A stretch of 64,000 nt of DNA. It comes from Streptomyces sp. NBC_00102 (GTDB lineage: Bacteria; Actinomycetota; Actinomycetes; Streptomycetales; Streptomycetaceae). The position numbers and the translations under genes are program-made. Positions 15,166 to 24,022 of the stretch are shown piece after piece. The stretch's first letter is position 1, and every line of letters begins with the position of its first letter. The stretch spans positions 1,736,001-1,800,000 of the forward strand of contig NZ_JAPEMC010000001.1 of NCBI RefSeq assembly GCF_026343115.1, given 5' to 3'. The notes under the pieces were generated by a model. The model did no database searches. It saw nothing but the letters and a program-made list of their open reading frames with translations, and was not told the origin of the DNA.

Positions 15166-18100
15166 GTGGAACGTCGTCGACCAAGCCGGGCAACCGTCCG
15201 GCGCACCGCGGCGGGAGTGGCGGCACTCGTCGCCGCCGGCCTCGGTTTCGCCATGCTCGGGCCCGCCCCCGATGACCCGGTGCGGGAGTCCGCCGCGCCG
15301 GTCACGCCCGCCACCGCCCCGCTCGACGAGAACGGCGCGCAGAAGCAGGCCGTCCGCACCGGCAAGCGCGTCGAGGTGACCGCCCTGCGCGACGCCACCT
15401 CCACGACCTTCGCGCTGCCGAACGGCAGCTTCGAACTCACCGCGCACGGCGCTCCGGTACGCGCGAAGGTCGACGGGGTCTGGAAGCCGCTGGACTCCAC
15501 CCTGGCCCGCACGGAACGGGGTTGGGAGCCCAAGGCCGCCTCCGACCCCGTGGTGTTCTCGGCGGGCGGAGGCGCCCGCACCGGCGGGAGGAGCAAGGGC
15601 GGTTCCGGCGGGGCGAAGCAGGCGTCGTTCACCGTGTCGCGCGCCTCGGCCGTCACGCCGGTGGCCGACGACTCCGCCTCGTTCCAGGATCTCGTCACCC
15701 TCAGCTCGGGCGGTCACGAGATCACCATGAGCTGGCCGGGCGAGCTCCCGACGCCCCGGATCGACGGCGACACCGCCCTCTACCCGGGCGTGCTCGACGG
15801 CGTCGACCTGCTGCTGACCGCGCGGGACAGCGGCTTCACGCACGTCCTGGTCGTGCACGACGCCGAGGCCGCGGCGACGCTGGCCGACGCGGACCTGTCG
15901 TACCGCCTCAGCTCTCCGGACCTCTCCTTCCACCTGGACGCGGTGACGCACGCGGTCACCGCGCAGGACGAGGCGGGTGCGGAGATCGCGGTCTCGCCGA
16001 CCCCGTTCCTCTGGGACTCCGCGGGCCGTCCGGCCCTGACGGAGGGCGAGGACCCCGACGCGCCCGAGGCCCCCGAGCCCGGCGTCGACCCCTCGCCGTC
16101 CTACTCCGAGGAGCCCGGCACGGAGTCCAGCGAGGCCCCGGCCGACCCGGACGCCCCCGAGAGCGACGACACCGCCGCCCCGGAGAGCGCCTCCCCCTCG
16201 CCGTCCGCGCCCCAGGACGCTCCGTCCGCCGGTACCGCCGAGCAGTCGTCCTACGGCTCCGCCCGCTCGGGCGGAGCCGTCTCCCGCGCTTCCTTCCGCT
16301 CCGCCGACGCGACGGACGTACTCGACCTGCCCGGTCTCGCCGGTCCGCAGATCGGGGCGCACAGCGCGGTGGGCACCGCCGCCCTCACGGGTGAGGGGAC
16401 GGCCGAGGCCACCTTGGCCATCACGCCGGACAAGGCGCTGCTGACCAGCGAGAAGACGGTGTTCCCCGTCTTCATCGACCCCTCGATCACCGGCAAGACG
16501 AAGAACTGGACGACGACGTACAAGAAGTACCCGACGTCCAGCTTCTACGACGGCGCCAACTACAACACCGGCACCACCGAGGCGCGCGTCGGCTACGAGT
16601 CGACCACCGGCGGCCTGTCCCGTTCCTACTTCCGGCTCGGCTGGACGTCCAGCATCAAGGGCGCCACCGTCACCAAGGCCGACCTCCGCCTCTACGAGAC
16701 GTACAGCTGGTCCTGCTCCGCCCGCGAGATGCAGGTCTGGCGCACCGGCGGCATCTCGTCCTCCACGACGTGGAACAACCCGCCGTCGAAGTCCGCGGAG
16801 ATCGGCACGAAGTCCTTCGCCAACGGCTGGAGCTCCTCCTGCCCGGACTCGTACGTGATCTACGACGGCAAGTCCGTCGCGCAGGACGCGGCGGACGGCG
16901 GCTGGACCAACTTCACCATCGGCCTCCAGGCGACCACCGAGGACTCCTCGTACTCCTGGAAGAAGTTCAAGGCCGAGGGCGAGTCCGCCCCGAAGATCGT
17001 GATCACCTACAACCGCAAGCCGGCCGAGCCCACCAGTCTCGACATCTCCCCCGGCACCGGCTGCGACTCGGTCAGCCCGTACCCCTCGGTGGGTCTGAGC
17101 GACGTGACGCTGGCCGCCAAGTCCTCCGACCCGGACGGCGACCTGAAGTACCTGGACTTCGAGCTCTGGCAGTCCGGCAGCACCACCAAGATCTACGACG
17201 GGAACCGGACGGTCGACTCGAACGGTGCGGCGAGCGTCGTCATCGACGGTGCGGACGGCACGGCGAGCGAGTTCACCAACGGCAAGACGTACTACTGGCG
17301 GGTGAGGGCGCTCGACTCGTCGGGAGCCGCGTCCACCTACGGGCCGCCGACCACCGCCAACTGCGGCTTCGTCTACGACTCCTCGGCGCCCAACTCGCCG
17401 GAGATCACCTCCACCGACTACCCGGAGGACGACGGCAACGGCACCAACTGGAGCAAGGTCAAGTTCGGCACCACCGGCAAGTTCACCTTCAGCGCGGCCG
17501 GTTCGACGGACACGGTGAAGTACCTGTACTCGGTGAACTCGTCCAGCCTCAGCAAGACCACCGCGACCGTCGCCGCCGGCGGTTCCGTGACAGTGGCGAT
17601 CCCGCCGCTGTCCTCCGGGCCCAACATCCTCTACGCCAAGGCCGCCGACGCCTCCGGCAACACCTCCTCCACCGCCACGAAGTACCTCTTCTACGTCACC
17701 CCGCGCGACGCGGCGGACAAGGCCGGCGACGTGACCGGGGACGGGGTAGCCGACCTCTATCTGCTCGACGCCACCGGTGACCTGCGCCTCTACCCGGCCA
17801 CCACCACCGGCGACATCCACGTCTCGCTCCAGGCCGCCCACCACGACGGCATCAGTCTGGAGGCCGACCTCGACGAGGACGGTGTGTCCGACGGCGGCAC
17901 CTACTGGCTCGACGCGGCCGGAAAGCCCTCGTTGATCACCCACAACGGTGACTTCCTGCCCGGCGACGGCATCCAGGACGTCGTCGCCCGGACCGGCGAC
18001 GGAAAGCTCTGGATCTACCGCGGCGACGGCTACGGCAGCGTGGACGTCGACCAGCGCACCGAGGTGTGGCTGCCCTCCAACGCCCCCGACCCGTCGACGT

Positions 18101-18618
18101 TCAGCCAGATCCTCGCGACCGGCGACATCACCGGCGACAAGCGCCCGGAGCTCTTCGCGACCTCCGGTGACGCCCTGTGGGTCTTCTCGGGCTACACCGG
18201 CGGCACCTTCCAGACCGCGACCCGGCTTGCCGCCACCACCTGGGCCGACCGCGACCTCGTCAACGTCGGCGACTACAACGGCGACGGCGTCGCCGACCTG
18301 GTCTACCGGACCTTCGTCAGCGACCGGCTGCTGCTGCGCATCGGCAAGGCGGACGCGGCGGGCGGCACCAGCCTGACCTCGCTCTCCAGCGCGGTGAACT
18401 CCGCGACCGGAGTGGACGCAGAGTTCGGTACGGGCTGGAGCCTGGCGAACATCCCGCTGATGACGGGCACCCCGGACGTCAGCGGCGACGGCATCCCCGA
18501 CATCTGGGCGCTCATGGCGGACGGTACGGTCCGCTTCTACAAGGCCACGGCCACCTGGGGCGGCACCCCCACCACCGTCATCAGCGGTGGCTGGGAGAAC
18601 AAGATGGCGATGGGCTGA
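15166..18618 (+). CDS. Secreted DNRLRE-domain protein with Fn3-like and FG-GAP/VCBS repeats
   Basis: An 1150-residue exported protein. GTG 15166 is preceded by GGGAGGGAA at good spacing, and the first 40 residues form a signal peptide (ATVRRTAAGVAALVAAGLGF). Residues about 60-430 are a beta-rich region containing an acidic Pro/Glu/Asp/Ser linker (EAPEPGVDPSPSYSEEPG and following). A DNRLRE domain follows at about 440-620 (AKTGLRLY-like motif KADLRLYETYSWSC, then WNNPPS and WTNFTIGLQ), next a fibronectin-like module (KTYYWRVRALDSSG), then FG-GAP/VCBS-type calcium-loop repeats (GDVTGDGVADLYLLD, GDYNGDGVADLVYR, DVSGDGIPDIWAL). DNRLRE proteins often neighbour RHS/YD toxins in actinomycetes, so a role in display or delivery of the divergent toxin is a reasonable guess, not shown. 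No catalytic motif was seen. Confidence 0.85.
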   Translation: MERRRPSRATVRRTAAGVAALVAAGLGFAMLGPAPDDPVRESAAPVTPATAPLDENGAQKQAVRTGKRVEVTALRDATSTTFALPNGSFELTAHGAPVRAKVDGVWKPLDSTLARTERGWEPKAASDPVVFSAGGGARTGGRSKGGSGGAKQASFTVSRASAVTPVADDSASFQDLVTLSSGGHEITMSWPGELPTPRIDGDTALYPGVLDGVDLLLTARDSGFTHVLVVHDAEAAATLADADLSYRLSSPDLSFHLDAVTHAVTAQDEAGAEIAVSPTPFLWDSAGRPALTEGEDPDAPEAPEPGVDPSPSYSEEPGTESSEAPADPDAPESDDTAAPESASPSPSAPQDAPSAGTAEQSSYGSARSGGAVSRASFRSADATDVLDLPGLAGPQIGAHSAVGTAALTGEGTAEATLAITPDKALLTSEKTVFPVFIDPSITGKTKNWTTTYKKYPTSSFYDGANYNTGTTEARVGYESTTGGLSRSYFRLGWTSSIKGATVTKADLRLYETYSWSCSAREMQVWRTGGISSSTTWNNPPSKSAEIGTKSFANGWSSSCPDSYVIYDGKSVAQDAADGGWTNFTIGLQATTEDSSYSWKKFKAEGESAPKIVITYNRKPAEPTSLDISPGTGCDSVSPYPSVGLSDVTLAAKSSDPDGDLKYLDFELWQSGSTTKIYDGNRTVDSNGAASVVIDGADGTASEFTNGKTYYWRVRALDSSGAASTYGPPTTANCGFVYDSSAPNSPEITSTDYPEDDGNGTNWSKVKFGTTGKFTFSAAGSTDTVKYLYSVNSSSLSKTTATVAAGGSVTVAIPPLSSGPNILYAKAADASGNTSSTATKYLFYVTPRDAADKAGDVTGDGVADLYLLDATGDLRLYPATTTGDIHVSLQAAHHDGISLEADLDEDGVSDGGTYWLDAAGKPSLITHNGDFLPGDGIQDVVARTGDGKLWIYRGDGYGSVDVDQRTEVWLPSNAPDPSTFSQILATGDITGDKRPELFATSGDALWVFSGYTGGTFQTATRLAATTWADRDLVNVGDYNGDGVADLVYRTFVSDRLLLRIGKADAAGGTSLTSLSSAVNSATGVDAEFGTGWSLANIPLMTGTPDVSGDGIPDIWALMADGTVRFYKATATWGGTPTTVISGGWENKMAMG

Positions 18619-18662
18619 TGATCATCCCGCCCGAGGACCAGGACCGTACGGAGGACGACACG

Positions 18663-19397
18663 ATGAAGCGGTACGCACGTGGGCCGGCCGGCCGCCGGAT
18701 CACCGCCTGCGCGGTGTCGGCAGCGGCCCTGGTCCTCGCGACGGGATGCACCGTCAGCGGCAGCAGCGGCGGAGGCGGGGCGGGCATCCAGCGCCAGGGC
18801 GCGCCCAGCCCCGCCGCCACCGGCCCCGGCGGCCTCGGCGCGAAAGCGCTGAAGACCGACAGCGTCCCCGGAGCCACGGTCACCACCCCGACCGGCGCCC
18901 AGGCCCCCCGGCCCAAGGACGTCCAGGCCGACAAGCCGTGCGGGCCCCTGGCCCGCGCGGTCGCCGGCACCGCCCTCGGCGCCCCGAAGGACACCGTGGT
19001 GCGCCGGGTCACCGGCGAGGGCCTCGTCACCACGGTCACCCTCGCCCTCTACCAGGACGAGGAGAAGGCCACCGCCGCGATGACCGCACTCTCCGACGCC
19101 GCCGACGCCTGCGCCCACGGCTTCACCCTCAAGGTCTCCGGCACCGAACACCAGGTCACCGCCGCGGCCCGCGAACTGGCACCCCCCGGCGCCGACCAGG
19201 CCATGGGCTTCGGGATCACCCGACGCACCGGCCGGAGCGGCACCGAGACCACCGAGAAGATCGCCGTCATGCGCCGCGGCTCCACCATCGCCCTCTTCAC
19301 CACCACCGCCGACACGGCCAAGGGCACGGCCAAGGCCCCCACGGACCTCGCCGTACCCCCCGCCGTCGTCGACACCCAGTCCGTGGCCCTGGCCTGA
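18663..19397 (+). CDS. Putative lipoprotein of unknown function
   Basis: A 244-residue predicted lipoprotein. ATG 18663 follows a GGAGG ribosome site 8 bases upstream. The N-terminus has a Lys/Arg region, a hydrophobic helix and a lipobox LATGC, followed by a Gly/Ser/Pro-rich spacer typical of surface-tethered proteins. The mature part contains two cysteines (KPCGPLARAVAG and ADACAHGFTL) spaced as in actinobacterial PknH-sensor-like lipoproteins, but I cannot assign the fold with confidence. It starts 45 bp after the DNRLRE gene on the same strand, so the two are probably co-transcribed, and a strong hairpin follows at 19416-19451. Confidence 0.8.
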   Translation: MKRYARGPAGRRITACAVSAAALVLATGCTVSGSSGGGGAGIQRQGAPSPAATGPGGLGAKALKTDSVPGATVTTPTGAQAPRPKDVQADKPCGPLARAVAGTALGAPKDTVVRRVTGEGLVTTVTLALYQDEEKATAAMTALSDAADACAHGFTLKVSGTEHQVTAAARELAPPGADQAMGFGITRRTGRSGTETTEKIAVMRRGSTIALFTTTADTAKGTAKAPTDLAVPPAVVDTQSVALA

Positions 19398-19415
19398 ACC
19401 GGCCCCCGGCCTGCC

Positions 19416-19451
19416 CTCCGGGCCCGCACCCCACCAGGTGCGGGCCCGGAG
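19416..19451 (+). terminator. Terminator of the DNRLRE-lipoprotein unit
   Basis: A perfect 15-bp stem CTCCGGGCCCGCACC/GGTGCGGGCCCGGAG (19416-19430 with 19437-19451) with loop CCACCA, 19 bp after the lipoprotein stop. Confidence 0.8.
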
Positions 19452-19488
19452 CCGTACCCGGGGTGAGGGGAACGCCAACGGCGCGAGG

Positions 19489-19782
19489 TCAGCCGTCCTG
19501 CTCGGTCCTCAGATACCTGCTCCAGATCCGCGCCTCGTAGTAGGGTCCGCAGCCTTCGCTGTCCCTCTGCGAACGGTCGAACCGGATCCAGTACGCCAAC
19601 TCCCCTTCCGCCGCGTCCGGGTGCTCCACCGGAGCCGGAGGGAACAGGTCGTCGACCGTGCCGCGGAACTCCACGGGCCAGGGGCCGGCCCACTCCGGGG
19701 ACTGGACGACCCGGACCCGGGTACCGGACGGCCAGGCGCTCTCGGGCCATCCCTCCGGAGGGGTCCCCGACTCGTTTTCCAT
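19489..19782 (-). CDS. Hypothetical small protein
   Basis: A 97-residue Trp/Tyr-rich acidic protein. ATG 19782 has an AAGAGG ribosome site; a GTG six bases further up (19788) is less likely. The sequence WPSGTRVRVVQSPEWAGPWP near the N-terminus suggests a small SH3-like beta-barrel, and the end (GPYYEARIWSRYL) is strongly patterned, which favours a genuine gene. No domain or catalytic motif is recognised. It lies alone between the lipoprotein (convergent) and the GH43 operon terminator at 19907-19944. Confidence 0.65.
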   Translation of the reverse strand: MENESGTPPEGWPESAWPSGTRVRVVQSPEWAGPWPVEFRGTVDDLFPPAPVEHPDAAEGELAYWIRFDRSQRDSEGCGPYYEARIWSRYLRTEQDG

Positions 19783-19906
19783 CCCCACCTCTTCTTGGTC
19801 GTCCGTGCGAACCGACGCGCCCGGCAGGGTCGTCGGGAGCGCATCGGGGGACCCTACCTCCGGCTGCCCCCGGTCGACCGGGAATTCCGGGGCGGCCCCG
19901 GACGCG

Positions 19907-19944
19907 GAGAAGCGCCCGTACCCCGAGGGGTGCGGGCGCTTCTC
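19907..19944 (-). terminator. Strong terminator of the GH43-sulfatase-ABC operon
   Basis: An 18-bp stem GAGAAGCGCCCGTACCCC/GGGGTGCGGGCGCTTCTC with a single T-G wobble and a minimal loop. It is located 27 bp after the GH43 stop on the minus strand. Confidence 0.85.
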
Positions 19945-19970
19945 CTCACCTGCCGGAGGCAGTGGTCAGG

Positions 19971-22496
19971 TCACCTCTTCGCCCGACCGGGCTTCACCGC
20001 GGGCTTCCCGTGTCCGGGCTCCGAGGGAGAGTTGCCGTGCCGGGACTTCCCCGGCTTCGCCGGTGCGACGGTGGCCGCGGCGGGCCCGTAGGTCCGTACG
20101 TAGTCGAAGTCGGCCACCGCGCCGGTGTGGTTGTCGGAGATGAGCCCGATCCTGAGGTCGCCCTTGACCGGCAGCGTCCACACCCCGCTCAGCGTCCAGT
20201 GCACGCCGTCGCGGCTGGAGGAGGCACGGACCTCGTGTTCCTGGTTCGCGGTGTCGAGGTGGTGGGTGAGCCGCAGCCAGAGGGTGTCGGCGGTCGGGCC
20301 GCCGAACATCGGTGCGTTGGCGACCGCGGTGGGCGGGGTGGTGGTGGGGCGTTCGCCCTCCTTGCCGAACTCGGTGACGTGGAGCATGGCTCCGTTGCCG
20401 TTGTTGAGCGGCAGCACCGAGTGGGTGAGCTTGAACCAGCGGTCGTCGTTCTCGTAGAGCACCAGCCCGGCCTGCTGGGCGTTGGTGGTGGGGGTGAAGT
20501 GGAGCTTGGTCTCCACCGTGTAGTCGCCCGTGGGTGCGGGGCGCAGCAGGACCGGGGCGGTGTTGTCGCCGAGGTAGAGCTCGGTGTTGGAGGTGGGCCA
20601 GGAGAGCGCGCCGTTCGCCGTGGTGGTGCCGGCGGCGGGGCCGCGTACCCAGCTCCAGGCCGATTCGGCCGTGGTGCCGGGGAGCGTCGTGGTGTCGAAC
20701 TCGTCGCTGTAGGCGGGGAGCAGGGCTCCGGGCTGGGCGACGGGGGCCCGCCGGGTGACGGGGGTGTAGAGCGCGGTGGCCCCGACGTTGTCGGCCTCGG
20801 CTCCGGCTCCCTTGGCGGCGGCGGAGACCGATCCGGCGTGGACGGCGGCGGCGGGCAGGGTGCGGGTCTGCTCGGCGACGGGGTCGCGGAGCCGGTCGCC
20901 GGTGACCTCCACGGTGAGCCGGGTGCCCCGGATCTCGGCGGAGACGGTGTGCCAGGTGTTCCAGGAGAACCCGGTGGGCAGGGCGCTCACCTGGTCCGGC
21001 TGGGTGACACCCTTCACGCGGACCTCGGTGACCAGGGCGTTCTTCGCCCGGTCCAGCCAGACGGCGACCCGGTTGTCGGCGTCGGTCTGGGCGAGGGTGA
21101 GGCCCGCCGCGCCTGTGTCGGCGGTGACCCGGAGGTCCGCCTCGGCGCGGACGGCGGCGGGGGCGGTGCCGGTGGAGACCAGGTAGCCGGTGGCGGTGGA
21201 GCCTGTCGCGGGTGCGTAGCGGACGTAGCCGTGGCCGTCGGTCTCGGTGGCTGTGGTCCAGCCGGCCGGGGTGGCGCCCTGGGTGCGCCAGCCGGTGAGG
21301 CCGGTCTCGAAGGTGCCGCCGGCGCTCCAGGTGGTGACCGGTGCGGCGGTCGGGGTGTCCGAGGGGCCCGTACCGGCCCGGACGACGGGCCAGCCGTCGA
21401 TCCAGTCGAGCCGGTCGACCAGCATCGGGCGCCGGGACAGCTTGAGGGTGCCGCCGGAGGCCGGGGCGAGGTCGGGCGACTCGGCGGGGATGCCGTGGTA
21501 GACGAGCCAGTCCTGCCCGGAGAGATCGGTCTGGATGGCGTTGTGGCCGGGGCCGATCCACCGGTCGCCGTTGGCTCCGACGACCACGCCGCCCTTGCTG
21601 CCGAGGGCCATCAGGTCGGTGCCCTCGTCGTCGGTGAAGGGGCCGGTGGGGCTGGTGGAGCGGCCCGCCTTCACCTGGTAGCCGCTGTAGGCGCCGTCGC
21701 AGCAGCCCGCGTCCGAGTAGAAGAGGTAGTAGTAGCCGTCGCGCCGGACGACGAACCCGCCCTCGACCCGCCGGCCGCGCGCGACCTGGGTGACGGCGCC
21801 TTCGACGCGGGTGCGGTCCCCGTTCATCTTGGCGACGCAGATGGTGTCGTAACTGCCCCAGTAGAGGTAGGGAGTTCCGTCGGTGTCGGTGAACTGTGCC
21901 TGGTCGATGCTGCCGGTGGGGCAGCCGCTGGGCGTGGGCAGCACCGCGCCCTTGTCGGTCCACGGGCCGGTGGGCGTCGGGCCGGTGACCAGGCCGACGG
22001 TGCCGCGGCCGGGGACGGAGTAGTAGAGGTAGTACTGCCCGAAGGCGTAGTGGATGTCCGGCGCCCAGAGCCGCGAGCCCTGGAGCCAGGCGGGCCGGGT
22101 CTCGGGGGTGAAGACCTCACCGGCGTACGTCCAGTTCACCATGTCCGGGGAGCGCAGGATCGGCAGGATGCGCTCCCCGTCCTCGCCCTGGGACTGGAAG
22201 ACGGGGTTCTGGGTGCCGTAGGCGTACCAGTAGCCGTCCTTGCCCCGGATCATCGTGGGGTCGGGGAAGGTGTCGACGGTCCCGGTGGTGACGGGGTTGG
22301 TGTACGTGGCGGGGGCGGCGGCAGCGGTCTGGGAGGCACGGCGGGCCTGCCCGGCGGGCCGGCTCTGCTGCCCGTGGGCCGCGTCGGCCCCGTAGGAGGG
22401 GGCGGTGGCCAGGGTGAACAGGCAGATCAGGGCCGCGGCGGGGGCTGCCCAGCGCGGCAGCCGGTGTGGCCGTGCGGTCGTGCGGGTGCGTCTCAT
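19971..22496 (-). CDS. Secreted glycoside hydrolase family 43 protein with two C-terminal jelly-roll-like modules
   Basis: An 841-residue exported glycosidase, probably acting on arabinan, xylan or a related side-chain-rich glycan. The signal peptide covers residues 1-37 (cleavage near PSYGADA). The five-bladed GH43 propeller spans about 60-390, with the three acidic catalytic positions visible as FPDPTMI (D79, base), LWAPDIHY (D147, pKa tuner) and VEGGFVV (E245, acid). A middle concanavalin-like module follows (about 420-590), then a DUF1349/beta-xylosidase-C-like module (SDEFDTTTLPG to GLISDNHTGAVADFDYVRTY). The ATG overlaps the sulfatase stop (ATGA), so it is translationally coupled as the last gene of the operon starting at 27968. 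The exact bond cleaved cannot be told from sequence. Confidence 0.88.
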   Translation of the reverse strand: MRRTRTTARPHRLPRWAAPAAALICLFTLATAPSYGADAAHGQQSRPAGQARRASQTAAAAPATYTNPVTTGTVDTFPDPTMIRGKDGYWYAYGTQNPVFQSQGEDGERILPILRSPDMVNWTYAGEVFTPETRPAWLQGSRLWAPDIHYAFGQYYLYYSVPGRGTVGLVTGPTPTGPWTDKGAVLPTPSGCPTGSIDQAQFTDTDGTPYLYWGSYDTICVAKMNGDRTRVEGAVTQVARGRRVEGGFVVRRDGYYYLFYSDAGCCDGAYSGYQVKAGRSTSPTGPFTDDEGTDLMALGSKGGVVVGANGDRWIGPGHNAIQTDLSGQDWLVYHGIPAESPDLAPASGGTLKLSRRPMLVDRLDWIDGWPVVRAGTGPSDTPTAAPVTTWSAGGTFETGLTGWRTQGATPAGWTTATETDGHGYVRYAPATGSTATGYLVSTGTAPAAVRAEADLRVTADTGAAGLTLAQTDADNRVAVWLDRAKNALVTEVRVKGVTQPDQVSALPTGFSWNTWHTVSAEIRGTRLTVEVTGDRLRDPVAEQTRTLPAAAVHAGSVSAAAKGAGAEADNVGATALYTPVTRRAPVAQPGALLPAYSDEFDTTTLPGTTAESAWSWVRGPAAGTTTANGALSWPTSNTELYLGDNTAPVLLRPAPTGDYTVETKLHFTPTTNAQQAGLVLYENDDRWFKLTHSVLPLNNGNGAMLHVTEFGKEGERPTTTPPTAVANAPMFGGPTADTLWLRLTHHLDTANQEHEVRASSSRDGVHWTLSGVWTLPVKGDLRIGLISDNHTGAVADFDYVRTYGPAAATVAPAKPGKSRHGNSPSEPGHGKPAVKPGRAKR

Positions 22497-24022
22497 CGGG
22501 TCTCCGTGGTCTCCGTGGCCGTCGCGCCCACCGGGCGGGGACGGGCCGGTGCGGTCGGGGTGGTGCCGTCCGGTTCGAAGGAGCTGAGGGTCACGTCGAT
22601 GTCGGAGCCGCCGATGTCGTACATCGACGTCATCCAGTGGTAGAAGTTGTCGCCGCGGTCGCGCAGCAGCGTGTAGAGCCGCTGCATCAGCCGGTCGCGT
22701 ACGCCCGTCGACCCGGGGTGCTCGTAGCGGTTCTCCAGCTCGTGGGGGTCGTCCACGAGGTCGTACAGCTCGTTCACGGACTCCGGGTTGACGACCAGCT
22801 TGTAGCGGTCGTCGCGGATCATCCGCTGCGGGTACGGGAAGTGGTGGCCGTGGAACTCGGCCACCAGCTCCGGTGCCCAGTCGGGGTGTTCGCCGCGCAC
22901 CAGCGGGAGCAGGGAGCGGCTGTCCACGGCCTGGGAGGGGTCGGCCCCGGCCAGGTCGAGCAGGGTCGCGGTGCAGTCGGTGAGGTTGACGAGTTCGTCG
23001 CGCACCTGGGGCGCCGCGCCGGGGACGCGCACGATCCCGGGGATGCGGTAGATGTCCTCGTACATCGCCGGGCCCTTGTCGTGCAGCCGGTGGGCGCCGG
23101 TGAACTCGCCGTGGTCGGCGGTGAAGAAGACGGACGTGCCGTCCTGAAGGCCGAGTTCGTCCAGGCGGGTCAGGATGCGCCCGATCTGCTCGTCGATGAG
23201 GGTGACGTAACCCCAGTAGACGGCGATGAGTTTGCGGCTGACCTCCAGCGGCATGGTGTCGAAGGCCCAGTGCGCGCTGTAATTGGCCTGTACCGGCGGC
23301 TTGTTCTCGAAGGTTTCCGCGATCGACGGCGGCAGCTCGACGAGTTCGGGGTCGTAGAGGTCGAAGTAGGAGTCGGGCAGCAGATAGGGCAGGTGCGGGC
23401 CGAAGAAGTGGGTGGCCAGGAAGAACGGCCGCCCGTCCGCCGCGTACTTCTCCAACTGCTCGATGGCGCGGGTGGCGAGGTAGTACTCGAACGTCGCCTC
23501 CACCGGCTGGTGCAGCCGGGCCGCCAGCAGGTTCCCGGGGTTGCCGGCCGGTGCCGTCCCCCGGATGTGGTCCGAGATGCGGTACGGGGGCAGGCCCCGC
23601 TCCTCCAGGTAGGCGAGGTAGTCGGGGTGGTCGACGGGGTTGTGCCAGCCGGGCAGGTCGGGGCCGTCGAAGCCGTAGGAGGCGGCGTTGCGGCGGGTGC
23701 CGCCGTGCCACTTGCCGATCAGCCCGAGCTGGTAGTCGCGCTCCCGCAGGGCGGCCGGGAAGGTGAAGACGTCCTCCCGCAGGTCCTCCAGGTAGCCCAC
23801 GTTCCGCTCGTAGTTGGCGAGCAGCCGGTGGCGGAAGGGGGCCTGGCCGGTGAGCAGGCTGGCGCGGGCCGGGGTGCAGATGGCGGTCGGGGTGTAGAAC
23901 CGGTCGAAGCGGGTGCCGGCGGCGGCGAGCCGGTCCAGGTTCGGGGTCTTGACGTGCGGGTTTCCGTAACAGCCGAGGGTGTCGACCCGGTGCTGGTCGG
24001 TCATGAGGAACAGCAGGTTCAC
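22493..24022 (-). CDS. Type I sulfatase
   Basis: A 509-residue alkaline-phosphatase-superfamily sulfatase. The metal-binding N-terminus (LLFLMTDQHRVDTLGCYG) and the formylglycine motif C-x-P-x-R (ICTPARASLLTG, Cys49) are intact; this cysteine must be oxidised to formylglycine by a maturation enzyme not in this window. Further active-site motifs are GKWHGG and TADHGEFTGAH. No signal peptide is seen, so it is probably cytoplasmic, which suits hydrolysis of an imported sulfate ester. The GTG start overlaps the binding-protein stop (GTGA), and its own stop overlaps the GH43 ATG (ATGA). The substrate is unknown; context suggests a sulfated sugar or an aliphatic or aryl sulfate. Confidence 0.93.
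   Translation of the reverse strand: MNLLFLMTDQHRVDTLGCYGNPHVKTPNLDRLAAAGTRFDRFYTPTAICTPARASLLTGQAPFRHRLLANYERNVGYLEDLREDVFTFPAALRERDYQLGLIGKWHGGTRRNAASYGFDGPDLPGWHNPVDHPDYLAYLEERGLPPYRISDHIRGTAPAGNPGNLLAARLHQPVEATFEYYLATRAIEQLEKYAADGRPFFLATHFFGPHLPYLLPDSYFDLYDPELVELPPSIAETFENKPPVQANYSAHWAFDTMPLEVSRKLIAVYWGYVTLIDEQIGRILTRLDELGLQDGTSVFFTADHGEFTGAHRLHDKGPAMYEDIYRIPGIVRVPGAAPQVRDELVNLTDCTATLLDLAGADPSQAVDSRSLLPLVRGEHPDWAPELVAEFHGHHFPYPQRMIRDDRYKLVVNPESVNELYDLVDDPHELENRYEHPGSTGVRDRLMQRLYTLLRDRGDNFYHWMTSMYDIGGSDIDVTLSSFEPDGTTPTAPARPRPVGATATETTETR

Noticed and set aside
14998..17943. 981-codon minus-strand frame opposite the DNRLRE gene
   Set aside because: Composition of an antisense shadow; the plus strand has a signal peptide, DNRLRE and FG-GAP repeats.
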